Part shown: positions 1-13,010 of the stretch, one piece after another | Layout of the letters: every line of letters begins with the position of its first letter | How positions within the stretch are numbered: position 1 is the first letter of the stretch | From: Rhodamnia argentea | Lineage: Eukaryota > Streptophyta > Magnoliopsida > Myrtales > Myrtaceae | Reading direction: 5' to 3' | Assembly: GCF_020921035.1 (NCBI RefSeq) | Contig: NC_063157.1 | Location: forward strand, 5,204,501 to 5,268,500 | DNA: 64,000 nucleotides | Made by a program: the position numbers and the translations under genes | The notes under the pieces: generated by a model | What the model was told of the DNA's origin: nothing | The model's database searches: none | Seen by the model: the letters and a program-made list of their open reading frames with translations, nothing else

Positions 1-38
1 AGTTTACTACAAGCATACTGGGCAAGTCTCTCTTGCTC

Positions 39-74
<36 letters not shown>

Positions 75-1586
75 GCGAAGTTAACTGTTTGTTTGAGAGC
101 ATGTGCATTATGCTTGTATCTGCACACACATAGGTGGCACACACATTTGCACAAGTGCATCTGTATGTGTCAGTACTGTACAATGTTTAAGTTGATTCAT
201 TGAAGTCTCTTTGATGAGGTCTTGAAACCCCTCTTCTTTTAATGTTGAAAGCTTATCGTTTACCTAATTGCCTTTGTTTGGTCATGTCAAGTATAGTTTT
301 TATTACTATTTACAAACTACACAATCATATGCAATTTCTCTATCCATAACAGACAATTCTGCTGCTTTGACTCAAGATTTTTCTCTTACATTTATGCTTG
401 AACTGCATTGAATCTTGAGATGCGCTTACTTACTCTTCTCTTCTCATGTGTATGATTTTGTCTGGTCTAATTATACCTGGCTTTCAGGTTTGTGGGCCAC
501 CTCAAGGAAAGGACCTTAAAGGACCAAATGGCGAAGGACCCCACAGAAGTCATTAGGAAAGCAGTTCTCCGCATGCTTCCAAGAAACAAATTGCGTGATG
601 TAAGCAAAGGGCCAATTTTCTTCTGATGAGTTCCTTGTGTCTTTAATTGTGACCTTTTTCTCTACTTCCGGTGTCTTTAATTGTTCTAATACGGAGATAT
701 TCAGGCACAATAAGCACATTCCTCTAAAACTGCATCTGAAAAAAAGTTTGTAAAGATTTCAAATATCTGATGCCCATCAGAATTAGGGAATTGCTTGATA
801 TAAAGACTGAAAAAAAGAGTACAACTGGCTTATTGCATCTTATCTTGCTGTAATCTATGAGGACCACTTCCGGCCCGGTTGACTGCAGGGCTTCATGACC
901 ATATGAACGAGATATCTATTTTAGATTTCTATTGTCGCTTTTGTGGGGAGGCACTGATGAAGTTTCCTTGTGGAAATATTAAAATTGCTTTAAGATGAAA
1001 GTATGACATAAGAGGCAGGCTATGTATAATTGTTAATGTTTGTAAAAATATTTCGGTGTTCTAAATAGTCAAACAAACAATAGCTGAGAAAAACAACAAC
1101 AATGAAACCTACGACACAATTTGTAGTCAGCATTGATGAGTATTCCTGTAATGCGGTTAATTCAGTTCATTCAGAATTCTGGTGAAGGGAAGCTAAGCTA
1201 GTATGTTGGGGGTATCTGTTTTTACCTCCCTCGTTGGAAGTTCAGTTCATTCGACTTTCTGTTCTTAGAATGATAGTTCAATTAAATCACGTGGTTGCAT
1301 TTCCAATTATTATCCTAGCTTATGTTTGAATCTTTTTAGAGGCTGTTCCTTGTTATGGATGCAGGATAGAGACCGAAAACTAAGAATATTTGCTGGTGGT
1401 GAACACCCTTTTGCTGATCGGCCTCTTGAGCCTTATGTGATGCCTCCTAGACAAGTACGAGAAATGCGACCTCGTGCAAGACGTGCTATGATTCGAGCTC
1501 AGAAAAAGGCTGAGCAGCAACAGCGGGGAAGCACTGATACAAAGAAGGGTAAAAAGAGAGAGAAGACCCCAGAAGTCAGTGAATGA
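1..1586 (+). CDS. RPL13: Organellar (probably mitochondrial) 50S ribosomal protein L13, 3' part of gene
   Basis: Structural protein of the large subunit of the organellar ribosome, bacterial uL13 family. The window opens inside the gene. Visible exons are 1-21, 488-599 and 1365-1586 (stop TGA). The phases agree (2 bases, then 1, then 0), giving about 117 C-terminal residues. The first piece reads VYYKHTG and continues FVGHLKERTLKDQMAKDPTE, the conserved L13 segment. It is followed by RKAVLRMLPRN and the GGEHPF motif, then a basic tail (REMRPRARRAMIRAQKKAEQ) typical of plant mitochondrial L13 as I remember it. The intron at 22-487 starts GCAAGT, a GC donor; the nearest GT would break the frame. 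The intron at 600-1364 is GT-AG and carries no obvious gene. The N-terminus, including any targeting peptide, lies outside the window, so mitochondrion versus plastid rests on C-terminal similarity only. The family assignment is very sure. Confidence 0.93.
40..72. repeat. (CT)n microsatellite in L13 intron
   Basis: About 16 CT units just downstream of the GC splice donor of the L13 gene. Confidence 0.95.
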
Positions 1587-2887
1587 AGAGAGAAGTCGTC
1601 TAGAGCAGTTACATTTGATTGCCTATCGTACACGTTCGGATGTGCGATCCTTGCGACATCTCCTTTGCAACCTCTTTCGTCTAATTGGGATTCTGGAGCT
1701 TGTCTATACGGTTCTCTAGGCAGATCAGTTGGATTGCTGTGAAAATTTTGCCAGGGATGGTTATATTTTTGCAATAAGGGAATTGGGCAAAAGAATCGAG
1801 TGTAATTTTAGATGCGTGCTGAGGGCTTCAGTGGTTTGCAAAGGTTTAATTTCCCAAGTCACTCTTTTTGTCACACTGGTTGTGGAACTAGGTTCTGCCT
1901 TTGATCTTAATTTTGTTTTCCGTTTCCAGTTGACTGAACCGTCTCCCTAGGGACAGTCGTGTAGAAACTTACGTGCGCACGTGTATATTTGTCTTGAGAC
2001 TCTATAGTGACTGGTATCTCTAAGCAGTGTAATGCTAGACTTTGCCATGCGGGTAACAACTGAAGGTATGAAATTATGGGGGATCAAGCCTTTTGCAGCA
2101 CGATATCTTTTAATTTATTAGCTTCACTCTGGAATGCCTTTCAAGGTTAAAAAGTTCCTTAGCTATACATCTAGACAGGTGCCGAATGCTTTACTCTGGT
2201 TGGAGTTGCTTGCAGTTAAACTGACAAGTTGTCAACTTCCTAATACATTCGTAGTTTCAAATAGACATGGAATGAAAATTGTATCTCCAGCATTAGATCC
2301 CATGGACAATACGAAAGCAATAGGTATTCAAATGAACTGTAAATGTGGAGAACCAACATCCTTTCAACTGCCACGTCTCTCGCTCCTCCATCGACTTCTA
2401 TATGCGTTAAGAATCTTACTAAGCAAGTTTTCCAACAATAGCGTACCACTGTGGCAAAAACGAACAATGATCATGAACATAGAAACAACGACGAACTTAA
2501 AGTTCGCCAGAGATTCTAGCCTGGATGGAATTTGTGGCAATTCAGGCAAAAACGAAGAGGATCGCGCCAATAGGAACGAGCTGCTTTCCACTACCAGACG
2601 ATATAATTAACCTGAAAGCGAATGTCAGAAAATTGCAGTTACAACAATCTGGCTTGGGATGACATAAAAGTCATCCTCCTAAGCCATTACTTAAAATTAG
2701 TTATACTGTCAACTTGAAATTCACAAGCAGAATCTCTCTTCACCAATTTACGGATATTGAAAGTTAAAGAAAAGAAAAATTACAAGCCTCAAGCAAGAGG
2801 AATTAAGAAGACTGTGGAGTCCTCCATGTTAATGAAACATCTGCACTTTCAGCTTCAGGTTGGAAAGAAAAAGAAAACTATCAGATA
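1587..2887. other. L13 3' UTR and tail-to-tail intergenic region
   Basis: Convergent interval between the L13 stop and the PLP3 stop. It should contain both 3' UTRs. The open frames here (for example 2134-2610) match no family I know and have no splice or codon support, so I read them as chance ORFs. Confidence 0.6.
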
Positions 2888-4753
2888 CTAATCACTCGAT
2901 GATCCATCGTCGTCATCTTCATGTTCTGTCACAACTTTCTCTATGAACTTTTTACGAACACCGTCAATGACAGCTTTTCTTGATGCATCACCTTTGCTCT
3001 GCCCATCATTTAGCACTGGATCTGATTGGCAGAGAACTAGTGCAACACCTAGAGCAAAAGGTCAAAGATGAAAAACGTGAAACTGAGAAATTACAAGAAT
3101 GCTACAGCAATTGGAGGACAAGGCATGCAATAGCATAAAAGCCAGACTAAACTGCATCAGGATGGTCCAGCGAATAATTAAAGCAAATTTGATACAAATA
3201 CAGCATTCTTTCACTAAATGTGAGCATGCGCAAACCTTTATAAATACCAGGGCTAAGTTTCTGAAACTATTTTCAATATGAATCAGGCCCCTAATTTAAT
3301 GAAGGAACAACATAATAAACTAAGCACTAGTATAGATCACAGACCCAGCGAGGTGTTTTAGCAGCCGTTAGGAGATCTTAGTGCCCTTCGGTACAAAGGA
3401 GTCTATACATGTCTCACATACTTCTAAGCCCAATTGTGGTTCCCTTCACAATATGCACGAGATGCCATTCCACCAATGTAAATTCCATGAACTTAATGTA
3501 AATGCAAAGCACTGGAGAATCTGTGATGTCGAACAATTTAACAATCATAGCTGCAAAGCAGCATAATGTGAACGGATCAAATATTGGAACTCCCCTAATA
3601 AGAAAAGCATAAAATGCTAGTGTTCCTTTGAAACAAAGAGGAGGCCGAAAACTGCTGCAATTTGAAATGATACCTTCGGGCGTGCATCTGCGGCCAAAAC
3701 TCTGCAACCCCACATAGTTATCCTTCACTGCACCATTGTTGTACACTAGTATAGTGGGTACATTCCGATCAGGGTAGTTCGGGATGCAATCAGTAGATAT
3801 AATCTTAACAAACTTCGTCCCAGGATATCTCGTCGCCAATTCTTCCAGACAACTCATGAGCACCCCACACTCTGCAATTCTGTCAACCAAAGGTGACGTC
3901 AGTAAACCAATCCAGAAAATATTGCAATTCAGTGGCTCAAGCATAGCAATTGCAGGTGGCAAGCACAATACCCATCTTTGTAGAGAACGACGACGACCCA
4001 AACTTCAGGAGGAGCTTGCGAAACCTCTCGCACGAAATCCGATCCCGAGATGGGAATCACTGATCCGTACCTTATAACCTTAGCTGCCTCCCTCATCTCG
4101 GCCAACCTCTTCTTTCTGTCAACAAATTCACACCGCAAATAAGAGAATTCCCAGTGAACAAATGAATAACCAAACAAAGCAACTCATATTCAGAGAATTC
4201 TCATTTTCCGTTTCCTTTAGCTAGAATATATGCACGTACGAAACACACCATCGAATGAAAAATCCAGGGATAAAAGGCAAGAGAACATTCCAACAAATGA
4301 CCCCTGAAACTCCATATGTTCAATCAAGTTCTGTCCTTTAATAACCCCAGCAAGCCTAGTTGGTGCAGCAATCTCGTCATACTTCTCCCTTTCTAACTCC
4401 AAACCAAACACATCGCGCAGACCACAATCCGCAATCCTATCATCAAGCACTCACAGATCGCGGCGATTCCCAAATCACCGTTCGAGGACAAGAAAGTCGA
4501 CGGACCTGTAATCTTCGAGGAAGCGATCGTCGTCGAGGTCGGGGTCGTCCTCGAGGTCCTCGAGCTCCTCCGGGGTCTTCTCATCGATCCAAGACTTATC
4601 CTTGGGCAGCGAATCTGGATCGGGCGACGGAGCGAACGGAGGAGGCTTGGACGGAGGAGGCTTCTCGGGCAAATTACCGAGCTTCCTCTGGATGTCGTCC
4701 CACTGCGTCGACGCACCTTCCACGTCCTTGTACACGAAGTGATAATCCGCCAT
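2888..4753 (-). CDS. PLP3: Phosducin-like protein 3 (thioredoxin-fold, VIAF/PDCL3 type)
   Basis: Cytosolic co-chaperone of the phosducin-like family, known to work with the CCT chaperonin in tubulin and actin folding; plant PLP3 proteins are linked to microtubule assembly. Four exons on the minus strand: 4506-4753, 3972-4115, 3674-3879 and 2888-3048, all GT-AG with matching phase, give 252 aa. The N-terminus MADYHFVYKDVEGASTQWDD is a family signature. An acidic linker (EELEDLEDDPDLDDDRFLEDYR) follows, then a thioredoxin-like domain (about residues 100-215) with the FVKIISTDCIPNYPDRNVPT segment, and an acidic serine-rich tail (EHEDDDDGSSSD). There is no CxxC redox pair, as expected for phosducin-like proteins. 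The start is the only ATG giving the conserved N-terminus. Length fits the family (about 240-255 aa). Confidence 0.95.
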
Positions 4754-6167
4754 TGTTTCGATCTCGCCCGGTGTCGCTTCTGTCGGGAAAGTTTCAGTTT
4801 TGTACTAGGAATGGAAGAGGCAGCGTTTAATATTTTCTATTTCATTTTTTTTTTTTGGCCTCCTACTTATAGCTAACTTAATATAAATGTCCAGGAAAAA
4901 CATTAGTTAGGGCAACTCCTAATGATTTTTTTACTTATTGATTGTTAATTCCTATTTAATCTAATATTATTTAACTGTGATGAGTTTTGAGTTTCAATAT
5001 CATTTTGTATATCATATAAAACGAACTTAACAAGTCTCTTAAAATACGCTAATCTCGTCGCCTATAATAAAATTAGCCTGTTATCCGTGGGATTCGGATA
5101 CAATGAGCTCATGGAACATTCTTAATGTTTTTGGTTAGATCTTGGACATCTTTTTTCTTTTTTTTTTTTTTTTTTTTTTATGTTCTTGCAGCTGCCACCA
5201 TTTTCATATCAATAGATATGCAAATTTGGAAAAAGGGTTCATAATTTTAGAACTTCCAATTGTCTTTTTGAGCTTCAAATTTCGAAGGAAAAGATAAAAA
5301 CGATAGAGCAAGTTTTCCATTTTCTTTTGACCAAAATCAGACAAGGCCGTCAGTGGTGCAGTGAGTAATCTGAGGAGCCAAGGAGCAAGACTTGAATGAT
5401 GTTGTAAGGTCGTTGTTTCATCTAAACATAACCAGCTAGCGTTGTCTGATTTGGGTGACTTTGGGATTTGATTTGGGGTTAGAATTCTTTGATCATATCA
5501 AGATCACCGTACGAACAAGGGTAGCAAAAGCGAAGAACTGCCATGAAAGGTCTCCGACGAAGTACGATCTGAACTTGCTACATTTGTTGGTCCGAAACGG
5601 GCAACCAGACTGCCAATGCTTGCTCTACACTTTCAGACACATTCCACAATTCCGCACATCACGTTAAGTGCCTATGGGAACCAACACAGACAACCGAAGC
5701 ACATGTGTTCATTTTCTTCTATTCTGGCTCCAACCATAACTAAGAAGGCCCTTAAAAACTAACCTTTTCTTCAGTCTTGCACATCGGGTCACTAGGCGAC
5801 TAGAACTGACCGACTTATCAACGGCAAACAAAAAAATCAGGCGAGATTGTACTACACTTTAAGCAGCACACAACATTCAGCGAAAGCTACCCAGCACATA
5901 TCGGCCTACATTTTGCTATCTAGATAGGTGGTGATTCGATACATGATCACAGCATTTAGGAGAATCTCCCCATTGATGAGTCTCACAAGCCAACACCGAG
6001 TCAAGAAGCTCGTACACACCCCCTCTGCATATGCTTTTTCCTTTTCTGATGTTGCTTTTTCTTTTTTGTTATAGAGGATTCAGAGAGGCAGCCACTGTCC
6101 ATGTATTCTGTTTGTTCATTGATCCAGAAGGCAGTGAAAGTCGATTTGCTTTCAAATTCTCTGCATC
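4754..6167. other. Intergenic region, PLP3 promoter side
   Basis: Upstream of PLP3 and downstream of the GTE gene. It contains a T-tract around 5152-5179 and AT-rich DNA. I see no supportable gene. The part from about 5900 to 6167 probably includes the GTE 3' UTR. Confidence 0.5.
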
Positions 6168-9100
6168 TCAATCTATTTCCCCTTCCTCGACATCTTCGTG
6201 ATTTGAAAATGCAGGTGGTTCGGCTTCTTCCTCCTCCTCATCCGCTTTCATGAACAGGCCAAGTTGTTCTAAGGGGTTACTACCCCCGAGATTGAAGCTT
6301 CCCAGTGCTTCCAGATTATGATCTGGGCTCGTCTCATCGGCAGAGCTCGGTAAGTGCTCTCCTGGAGCAGTCCTGAGCATTTCCAAGTCTTCAAGGAACC
6401 GAGAATTCTCATTTATCTCCACTGTCTTCTCCATCTAAGACGAGTACAACGCAATACTCAAGTCCCATGCTTTCCCAATAAGAAAGGGGCGCTAAAAATA
6501 GCGAATTAAAGGTGTACTCATTCACCTTGAGCAAAGCCTGTCGAGCAGCTTCTCTCTCCAGTTCCCTCTTCCGCTTGGCCTCAGCAAGAGCTTCGGCTTC
6601 AGCTCGCCTTCGGGCTTCTTCAGCAGCTTTTGCTTCCGCTTGCAATCGCGCTTTTTCTGGTAACATTGCAAAAAACAAAAAATATATACCATGTTTAAAA
6701 TCAAATCTAAACAAAAGGGAGGTGTCTCTAAAAAAGAAGCAAACAATCAGTACCCTTCCTTCGCTGCATTTCAAGCTCCTCTCTCTCCCGGCGAAATTTT
6801 TCAGGATCACCCTTGTCACCCTGTATCAAACGAGATTAATTTATGGTTCCCAATGTAAAGGCCCCCACAAATAAATTAGCCCAATTATTCTACCAACCTG
6901 TGTGAGTGTCTTTTCTCGAGCCTTTAAGATCGTATCAGCAAATCTATTCTTCACCAAAGCTGCACGATATAGCTTGTCTGGGGAGACCTGCCTCTCGATA
7001 GGAGCACTTTCCCCTATGACATTCGATTAAATTTATCAGAGCCGTTTAAAACCTCCTAAAAGCTTGAGCACTTCTTCCAGCCAACTTACCGAAGCTATCC
7101 GAGTCGACAGAGCCTGCCTTTTGCATGGAAGTCTGCTCAGGTTGGTCCAACATACTGAGAGAACCTGCCAAGACGGAATTCATAAAGCGACATGGAGAAT
7201 ACACAGATAATGACATCTTCATACATAGAGAACAAATGGTGCACAAGCAGGATTGAGACACAGAGAAGAAACACACAGTGAAATCTCCATCGATAGGGCA
7301 TAAAGCATGCTCGGGGAAAGTTTAGTCTTGACAATCAAACACAAGGAATACAAAAGAGGATCTGAACAGCAGTGACTAGTAACCCAGCATATATTCATTC
7401 ATGACAGATCTTAGGCCCATTCGATGTAAATTCAACATTTTTGAAGACCTTCAACGCTCAAAACCTATGGAAAAATAATGAGACGACTAAAGCATATACT
7501 CGCATATCTCAGCAAGTCAATATCCAAGCTGCTGATCAGCCAATGTCTTATCATAAAATTTGGGTTCTCTATTGGTGGCCATTGACTACTATAAGGCAAT
7601 GCGATACAAGTTCTCAAGAGTAAATTTAGCCAAAACATAACAGAAAAGGGAAAAAAACCCCTGACAGGAAATGACTAAAGCCTTCAGAAAATCACAGTAC
7701 TCTTGCAGGAAATTTCGCCACCTAAAATTCTTCCATCTTAAGCAACGAACTTAAAGTTTTCAAGGCAAGCATTGATATGAATAATTGATCTTCACTTTGC
7801 AGGAAATATACTCTTTGGGAAGAAGTACTAAAAACCATTGCCCAAAGGCAACCTGTTCTGTCTTCCATAATTACTGTAAAAACATTCAGAAATGACCAAT
7901 ATTAGCACCGCACTAAGAGAATCAGCCCATCTATGTGTCAACAGTTTGTCGGTGTCACTTTTCCCTAAGTAAGAAAACTTTAGACCAAACGCCACGAAAA
8001 AGATATCATTAGAAGTAGCAAACAAGAGCTTGCAACACATCCGTGGAGAACATTAGGAAGTACCAACTGCCACTTCACAAAAGCCGAATAAAATGCACGA
8101 CAACAGATATCCTAGTTATCCTAAGGAAAAGTAAATTAGCAAACAGTCTAGCACAGTACTGGGATTAAAAACTTAAGGCTTCGTATCTCAATAAAAAACT
8201 GAGTATCCACACTCCAATCATGCTTTTACCATGCAGACATCCTACTTCAGATTTCATTATTGACCAAAGTGCACAAGAATATCCTTGGATATTCCACAAC
8301 ACAGACAATGCAGATACGGCAATAAACTCACGGTTTATATCAATCAGTTCGCTGCTCCTAGTCATTTCATCCCCGCGGCCTTCAGAATTGGCAATTTCCC
8401 TTTCCTGAAGAAAAATTAGTTAAGTGTCACAAAGCACAAAAAAGAGCAGAATTAAGGCACGAACACTTTCCGACACATAAAATCTAGCGAATCCCCAGAA
8501 AAGGCTACTACATACCTTTGTCAATTTTTCAGTGTCTGAAGCCTTGACATTATCAATTCCACTCTCAGAGCAACTGTTATGGCCTGAATCTGCATACCAT
8601 GCATGAAACACAGCAGCGAAGGAATGAGTCTAACCTATCCCTATCAATAACAAACAACTCCAACGTCATTAAGAGAATGTAGCTACAAGGAAAACTAAAA
8701 ACGTAAAAATGACATACCAAAAGGATCAAATTCTCACTAATTAGGTTAGTATGTGCTTTCAGCAGTTGGTCATGTTTGCCAGAAGCATAAAAAACATGCC
8801 ACAAAATTTAGATCTTGGTAGAATTTTAAAGAAGGAAAATGAAAAAAATACAACTACTTCTAATTGACTATGGCCAGGCAATGCCAAGGTCTCCTTTTGT
8901 TATCCTTTCTGCCTTTTTGTGTCCTTAAATAGATATACTCTTTCAGAACTGCTTTAAGATGCTGACTTTTCACGTTTACTCGATTTTCGTATATGACTGG
9001 CTAACAAATCCCTTTTCCAAACAGAAAGCTCGAGTAGGCAGTGTCACAACGAAATTCTTCTTATCCATCTACAGTTACAGCTACCGGAAAGATAATATAT

Positions 9101-10692
9101 TTACTAATATCATGGTGCCTACCCTTTTCTATTTCCATCGGTGAATGGCTTGATACAGGAGGTTCATTTCCTCCAATATCAACTTCTTCATCGCCAGCAT
9201 TGTGTCCTGCAATATACATGTGAGTATACTAAATTAGAATAAAACAAAGAGTTAAATGAAATATAACAACATGAAAAAAAAAATTCAAAAAAGAACAACC
9301 TCTACACGGTTGCATAGATGAATTGCTAAAGCCAGATTCATTCAAGATCTGCACAGGACAAGAAAAGAAGAATTCAGTAATAACAACAAAAAGACAAACA
9401 AATAAGAACATCCGTATTGTCTTGAACTTTCTCATCGATAAATGGAGGAGGAAACGAGAGTTCACCTCTATTTCACAAGGTTCAACACATGCTAGCTTCT
9501 TCTGTTTCTCTTGCAAATACTCATCTAGCAGATTCCTTAATGTGAAAAGAACATCATTGCCGAGATCATCTATGTCAATCTCAATCTCCTCTTCTACAGA
9601 TTCCCTTCCATTTGAACTATGCTCTCTCAAGAAATCGATAATATTTTCAGGCATTTCTCCCATCAAAGACTCCAATTCCTGGCCTAGTTTATGCTTCTCC
9701 TCATCTGTCATTACCTGCAGAAGAGGTGCAGGCATAACTTCTTGTTGACTCGACATTTTCCTCTTTTTAGGAAGAGGTTTTGACTTGGCTGCTTTCACCT
9801 CCTCAGATGGAGCTGATTTTGTTGATGGTGGTTGTATTCCACCACCCACAAGTTTCTTTTCAATGGTTTTCCACCTGACTTCAAAAAATTTGTTTAGAGT
9901 ATCAGCCATCAGGTGGACATCATTGCTGGGAGGATTATAGGTCATCGCATTGCTGAAGGTAAGGCTCACATCAGTGAGAAACTCTAATGGGCTCGAATAA
10001 GCACCTGATCTCATTTTTCCCTTTATGGTTCCCAAATCCATAGGATGTTTAATCACGTCCAAATAGTCGGGAATGTCCAATGTCTCCACATCAACAGGTT
10101 GATTAAAAACCCAACCATACTGATGGGACATCAGACGATTTAAAAGAGTCTCACAATCTTTCATTAACGTTGCATTGGCAGCCCTTGGAGCTGAAGGCTG
10201 CTTTACTGACTCAAACTTTCCCGTTGCATCACGATTCCAACCACGAACTTTTCCATCAGGTGTATCTACTTTCTTTTCTCTCCCAGAAGTCTTCACAGAT
10301 GATTTCCTAGCAGCAGCAGCCTGCAAACCTTGCCCATTGCTGCAGCTTAGAATATCACTAGACGACGACAATGTAGCCCCAGTTGCTCTCTGGGACTCAA
10401 TTTTCTTCTGGAGAGTCCGGATCTGTTCAAGTTCAAGCCTCAACCTATGTATCAAATCTTTTCTTTCAGAAGGTGAAATGTTCGATAGAGGAAGGACTTC
10501 CGAGCGCACAAAAAACCGAACCCCTCTATTCGTGTTTAGGTTGATGCATTTCTTGGCTGGACCACTAGAATCCTCTGAAACAGTAAACTCTGTGTCGATA
10601 CGTCCCGAACTACCAGATCCCTCAGATTCACCAGCTGCAGCAAACGAGCTTCGGTAATAGTCTCCGGGCAGCCTTGCATTTTGAACCATCAT
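6168..10692 (-). CDS. GTE: Bromodomain and NET-domain transcription regulator, GTE8/9/11 (BET) type
   Basis: Nuclear reader of acetylated histones, plant BET/GTE family. Ten minus-strand exons: 9466-10692, 9300-9348, 9123-9206, 8516-8589, 8332-8404, 7090-7164, 6898-7013, 6754-6820, 6526-6656 and 6168-6434. All have GT-AG borders and consistent phase, giving 720 aa. The bromodomain spans about residues 180-282 ([11 protein letters not shown]; acetyl-lysine pocket Asn near residue 253 in TYNPPSND). The NET domain spans about 327-396 ([20 protein letters not shown] ... [15 protein letters not shown]). Later exons encode a coiled coil rich in A, E, K and R ([20 protein letters not shown]), then [20 protein letters not shown] and a final acidic EEGEID, the hallmark of the GTE8-11 subgroup. 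Start: the first of two adjacent ATGs (10692, 10689); a longer reading would need GTG. Neighbour genes suggest orthology to Arabidopsis GTE8, GTE9 or GTE11, but I cannot choose among them. Confidence 0.95.
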
Positions 10693-12000
10693 CCTCCCCG
10701 ACACCTTACAAGTGTTCTTTCGGATTCCCTCGGTATTAAGGTAGCCCTAAAAAAGCCTATTGGAGCCTCAACGATGAATGACCTCTGCACGTTGATAATC
10801 ATAAGGACGACATCACCACCTGGACTAAGAATTTATGAGGATGTGCTTTCTCTCCCCCAGTAAAAACACTATATGGCGTACTACATCCTCAAAAAATACC
10901 CATTTCCATAAATTTACTTTCTTCCCCCTCGAAATTCTCTGTAAACTAAGAGATTGGAAAACACCGGCGAAGCTAAAAATTCCTGATAAAAAGAGAAATC
11001 CCACTTAAAACTTAAGCTCGCCATAGTACGCACACGATAATTTGCTTAAATTTTCCAAAAATAAGAAAAACAGAAACTCCATCTTCCTTATATCAAAAGA
11101 GTTCAATGCGAAAACAAAAGATTGGCTGGATCAGCTAAAAAGAAAGCACGCATCAGAAGAGATAAGGTAGCAAAAGAAGTTCAACCCCGAACCCCCGAGA
11201 AGATCAGTAATTTTCAAATCAAACAGCGAAAACTTCACCAGCGTAACGAACAAACCCTAGATCGAAAACCGCAGCAAGAAGAAGCACGAGCACCAGAGCA
11301 ACTGGCCAAAAAACATGCTAACCCAAATCGGCCCCCGCTATGCGCTTCTAGCGAAGCAAGCAGTGGCGAAACCCTAAATCCGACTGATGCGAAGCCGAGC
11401 CACACTCACAGTCCGAGCCTGCGAAGAAGAACCGCGTCGAAGCTTTTGCCAGAAGCGACGACAGTCGAAAAGAGAGAGAGAGAGCGAGAGAGAGAGAGAG
11501 AGATTTCGCTCTCTGCGTCTGGTTTAAGGCCCACTTGCGTATTTTTACACGACTGCTTAGGCAATCCTGACCGTCGCTTTCTCACTTCTCGCCAATCGGA
11601 CGGATGGTGTCGGGATCCGTTATCGACCGACCCTTTAAGCATTCAACGGACGAGATGCGTTTATCTAGTCAGCCCCAGCGAGTCAATGAGCAGCTTTTCG
11701 TGTTTTTGCGAAAAGAGTGAAGATGGGGTGACTGACCGGTGGAGTTACGCGCGGTGACTGTCGTCGGTGATTGGCTGGAATCCCCGCACGCGAGTTTCGG
11801 CCGGACGTGACGGTGCGGCGCGGAGTGATTTCATTGGCACGAGGGGCGTGGTCGGCTGCATCACACTGCACATGGGATATTATCCTCTGCAGGTACTAGT
11901 CACAAAGAGTGTAACTCGCTTACTAATGATGATTATTGACTGCCCATTTTTGGCTAAGTTGCACATTGACTTTCTTAATATTGTAGTTAACTGGCTGTTA
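10693..12000 (-). promoter_or_regulatory. Probable 5' UTR, UTR intron and promoter of the GTE gene
   Basis: On the minus strand a good donor (ACT|GTGAGTG) lies at 11410/11409. A possible acceptor (TTGTAAG) lies 12 bases before the GTE start, so a 5' UTR intron of about 0.7 kb is likely. A (GA)n tract at 11470-11503 would fall in the untranslated first exon. The plus-strand open frame at 11122-11757 is low-complexity and overlaps this leader; I do not regard it as coding. Confidence 0.5.
11470..11503. repeat. (AG)n microsatellite with one C interruption
   Basis: Near-perfect AG dinucleotide run in the probable GTE 5' UTR exon. Confidence 0.95.
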
Positions 12001-12249
12001 TAGGATAAGATGGGAACTCTTGAATATAAAAATGTAGGTTAAAATGCTTTTTATAATGACCGCGGTATCCCGAGATTTTTCATTACAGGGAAAAAAAATG
12101 TCGAAATGATATTAGCACCTGCTAAAAACGGGGCAAAATGGTGATTATGCCCGGTAAAAAAAGTGCGAGACTGTAAATGTGGTTTTGAAAAAGTGAGACA
12201 AATTGGCATTCTCAAGTTAAATAGGTGGCAAATGGACATCCGGAATGCC

Positions 12250-13010
12250 GATATTTGTGCACGGCGTTTACTTTAGTGTAAATGTTTTTTTTAGATCACG
12301 TAAGTATCAATTTAAAAAAAAAAACGTTTTATTTGAGTGTCAACTCCAATGAACATCATCGGAAATCCTATGTGGCATCTAAGTGGCTCGTCACGGGATC
12401 TTAGTCGGGAAAAGAAAAAATCAAAAATTTTAAAAAATTAAATTACTAAAAAATAAGCTAAAAAAAAATATTGAAATCGGATGTTGGTAGGGGTGAGGCC
12501 TTGCACAACCCTTGTCAACACCTCCCCACCACCGCCGGCAATGGCCGACAAGTGTGGGGGATGAGTTGGCGAAAGTCGTTGAGCCCCGATCGGTGGTCGA
12601 CGACCCCCACCGATGGCCGGCATGGGCTTGACCTCACAAATCCGGGCGAGGCCGACCTTACCCGTGGTGGGGCGGCGGTTGCGAGGGCACCCCTTCACTG
12701 CTACAACAACCGATATCTGCTTTTTTATTTTTCTTAATTTTAGCTTATTTTCAAGTTATTTAGCTTTTTCAATTTTTTTCAATATCATGTGAATTTTTTT
12801 AAAATTTTTTCCTTTTTTTGCCATGTGTATTGCCTTTAAAAAAAAAAAACAAATCCACGTAATATTAAAAAATTAATAATAAATTTTCACATGTATTGTT
12901 TGGTCGAAATTGACACTTAAGTGATCATTTTTTCTTCGATTTAACACTTAAGTGATAAAAAAAAATTGTATCAAAGTGAGCGACGTACACAAATATTTAC
13001 ACTCCATGTG
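12250..13010. repeat. Dispersed inverted-repeat element, family R1
   Basis: Non-coding element with AT-rich arms and a GC-rich core. The left arm carries GTGCACGGCG..TTAGTGTAA and TTTGAGTGTCAACT; the right arm carries ACACTTAAGTGAT repeats in the opposite sense. The core (about 12480-12700) is rich in CCGGC/GGCGAGG words. Related sequence recurs at 37765-37975 and 40656-41511, where it interrupts a duplicated intron. No open frame resembles a transposase. Boundaries are approximate. Confidence 0.6.

Noticed and set aside
4360..4830. 156-residue plus-strand open frame.
   Set aside because: Antisense shadow of PLP3 exon 1; composition is explained by the coding strand.
10175..10657. 160-residue plus-strand open frame.
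   Set aside because: Antisense shadow of the GTE first exon.
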